NCBI GenBank assembly: GCA_035295665.1
Contig: DATGIQ010000332.1
Span: 1-15,200 of the forward strand
Length of the DNA: 15,200 bases
Origin: DATGIQ01 sp035295665
Lineage (GTDB): Bacteria; Planctomycetota; Planctomycetia; Gemmatales; Gemmataceae
Direction of reading: 5' to 3'
The number at the start of each line of letters is the position of its first letter. Within the stretch, counting starts at the first letter, position 1. Below are positions 14,959 to 15,200 of the stretch, piece after piece. The position numbers were made by a program, and so were the translations under genes. The notes below the pieces were generated by a model, which was given only the letters and a program-made list of their open reading frames with translations, was not told where the DNA came from and searched no databases.

Positions 14959-15014
14959 GCGGCGGTTCACAGAACCGCGCGGGGCGGGCACCCCGCCGTT
15001 CTGCGAACCGCCGC
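14959..15014. terminator. Large palindrome between convergent genes (bidirectional terminator or REP-like element)
   Basis: GCGGCGGTTC (14959-14968) pairs with GAACCGCCGC (15005-15014). After one mismatch CAGAAC (14970-14975) pairs with GTTCTG (14998-15003). An inner stem CGGGG/CCCCG (14980-14984, 14991-14995) closes a 6-nt loop. That makes 21 base pairs in 56 nt, extremely GC-rich, midway between the stops at 14906 (+) and 15044 (-). No T-run follows on either strand. The form also fits a repetitive extragenic palindrome, but no second copy is in this window. Confidence 0.5.
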
Positions 15015-15043
15015 CAAACAGACAGCACGAACCGGATTGTGTG

Positions 15044-15200
15044 TCAAAGCACCCGCTGGCTGCTCCGCTCGCCGATGGGCAGCCAGTAAACCGCTGCCAG
15101 GGCCGTGCCATCCGGGATCTCCTCCGATTCGACTCCGAAGACCTTTGCCTTGTGGGCTAGGGAGTGCATGGCGGCCAGGTTAAGAAGATCCTCGTCGCCC
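15044..15200 (-). CDS. 3' end of an unidentified minus-strand gene (runs off the window)
   Basis: Reading the complement from 15199 gives 51 uninterrupted codons to a TGA at 15044-15046. The peptide begins GDEDLLNLAAMHSLAHKAKV and continues with FGVESEEIPDGTALAAVYWL before ending in ERSSQRVL. Amino-acid composition is protein-like (acidic and hydrophobic residues balanced) and there is no stop up to the edge. The gene would converge on the CxxCH gene with the 14959-15014 palindrome between them, a normal arrangement. I do not recognise the family. A chance open frame of this length in GC-rich DNA is possible, hence the moderate confidence. Confidence 0.5.
   Translation of the reverse strand, partial: GDEDLLNLAAMHSLAHKAKVFGVESEEIPDGTALAAVYWLPIGERSSQRVL

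Noticed and set aside
14906..15160. 84-codon plus-strand open frame after the CxxCH gene
   Set aside because: It runs through the large palindrome and opposite a more protein-like minus-strand frame, with no ribosome site.
1..15200. Mobile elements, CRISPR arrays, tRNA or rRNA genes
   Set aside because: No transposase or integrase motifs, no regularly spaced repeats, and no cloverleaf or rRNA signature sequences were seen on either strand.

Overview
The window reads as high-GC, gene-dense bacterial chromosome, most likely from a member of the Planctomycetota. This is inferred from a CxxCH protein with a terpenoid-cyclase-like fold, a large membrane TPR protein, a small exported helical protein and a GH2 hydrolase lying beside a eukaryote-like fatty-acid oxidation set. 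No rRNA, tRNA, CRISPR array, integrase or transposase is visible. The genus cannot be fixed from this sequence.

Positions 1-4531 hold the 3' part of an unusual single-chain fusion: an acyl-CoA dehydrogenase with a VLCAD-type C-terminal domain, followed by ETF-beta and ETF-alpha. A lipase-like alpha/beta hydrolase follows 22 bp later, probably in the same operon. Positions 4532-4710 contain two back-to-back hairpins, and 4711-7182 encodes a polytopic membrane protein with a TPR-rich C-terminal half.

Positions 7183-7635 are a structured, apparently non-coding gap that ends in a hairpin just ahead of a GTG start. Positions 7636-10127 carry a translationally coupled pair (ATGA overlap): a short alpha-methylacyl-CoA racemase-like CaiB/BaiF protein and an AlkK-type acyl-CoA synthetase. 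Convergent to them, 8 bp away, is a short-chain dehydrogenase very similar to mitochondrial HSD17B10. Together with the dehydrogenase-ETF fusion and the lipase, these genes can be read as a pathway: release fatty acid, activate it to acyl-CoA, epimerise 2-methyl branches, dehydrogenate with built-in electron transfer, and oxidise the 3-hydroxyacyl-CoA. The bias toward branched substrates is an inference.

The right third looks like exported or envelope functions: a secreted GH2 glycosidase (11076-13322), a small exported helical protein on the minus strand (13434-13718), and a CxxCH/terpenoid-cyclase-fold protein (13947-14906) whose promoter spacing predicts a leaderless mRNA. Two convergent junctions here carry long palindromes (13344-13421 and 14959-15014) that look like bidirectional terminators or repeat-type palindromes. 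The window ends inside a minus-strand gene of which only the last 51 codons are visible.
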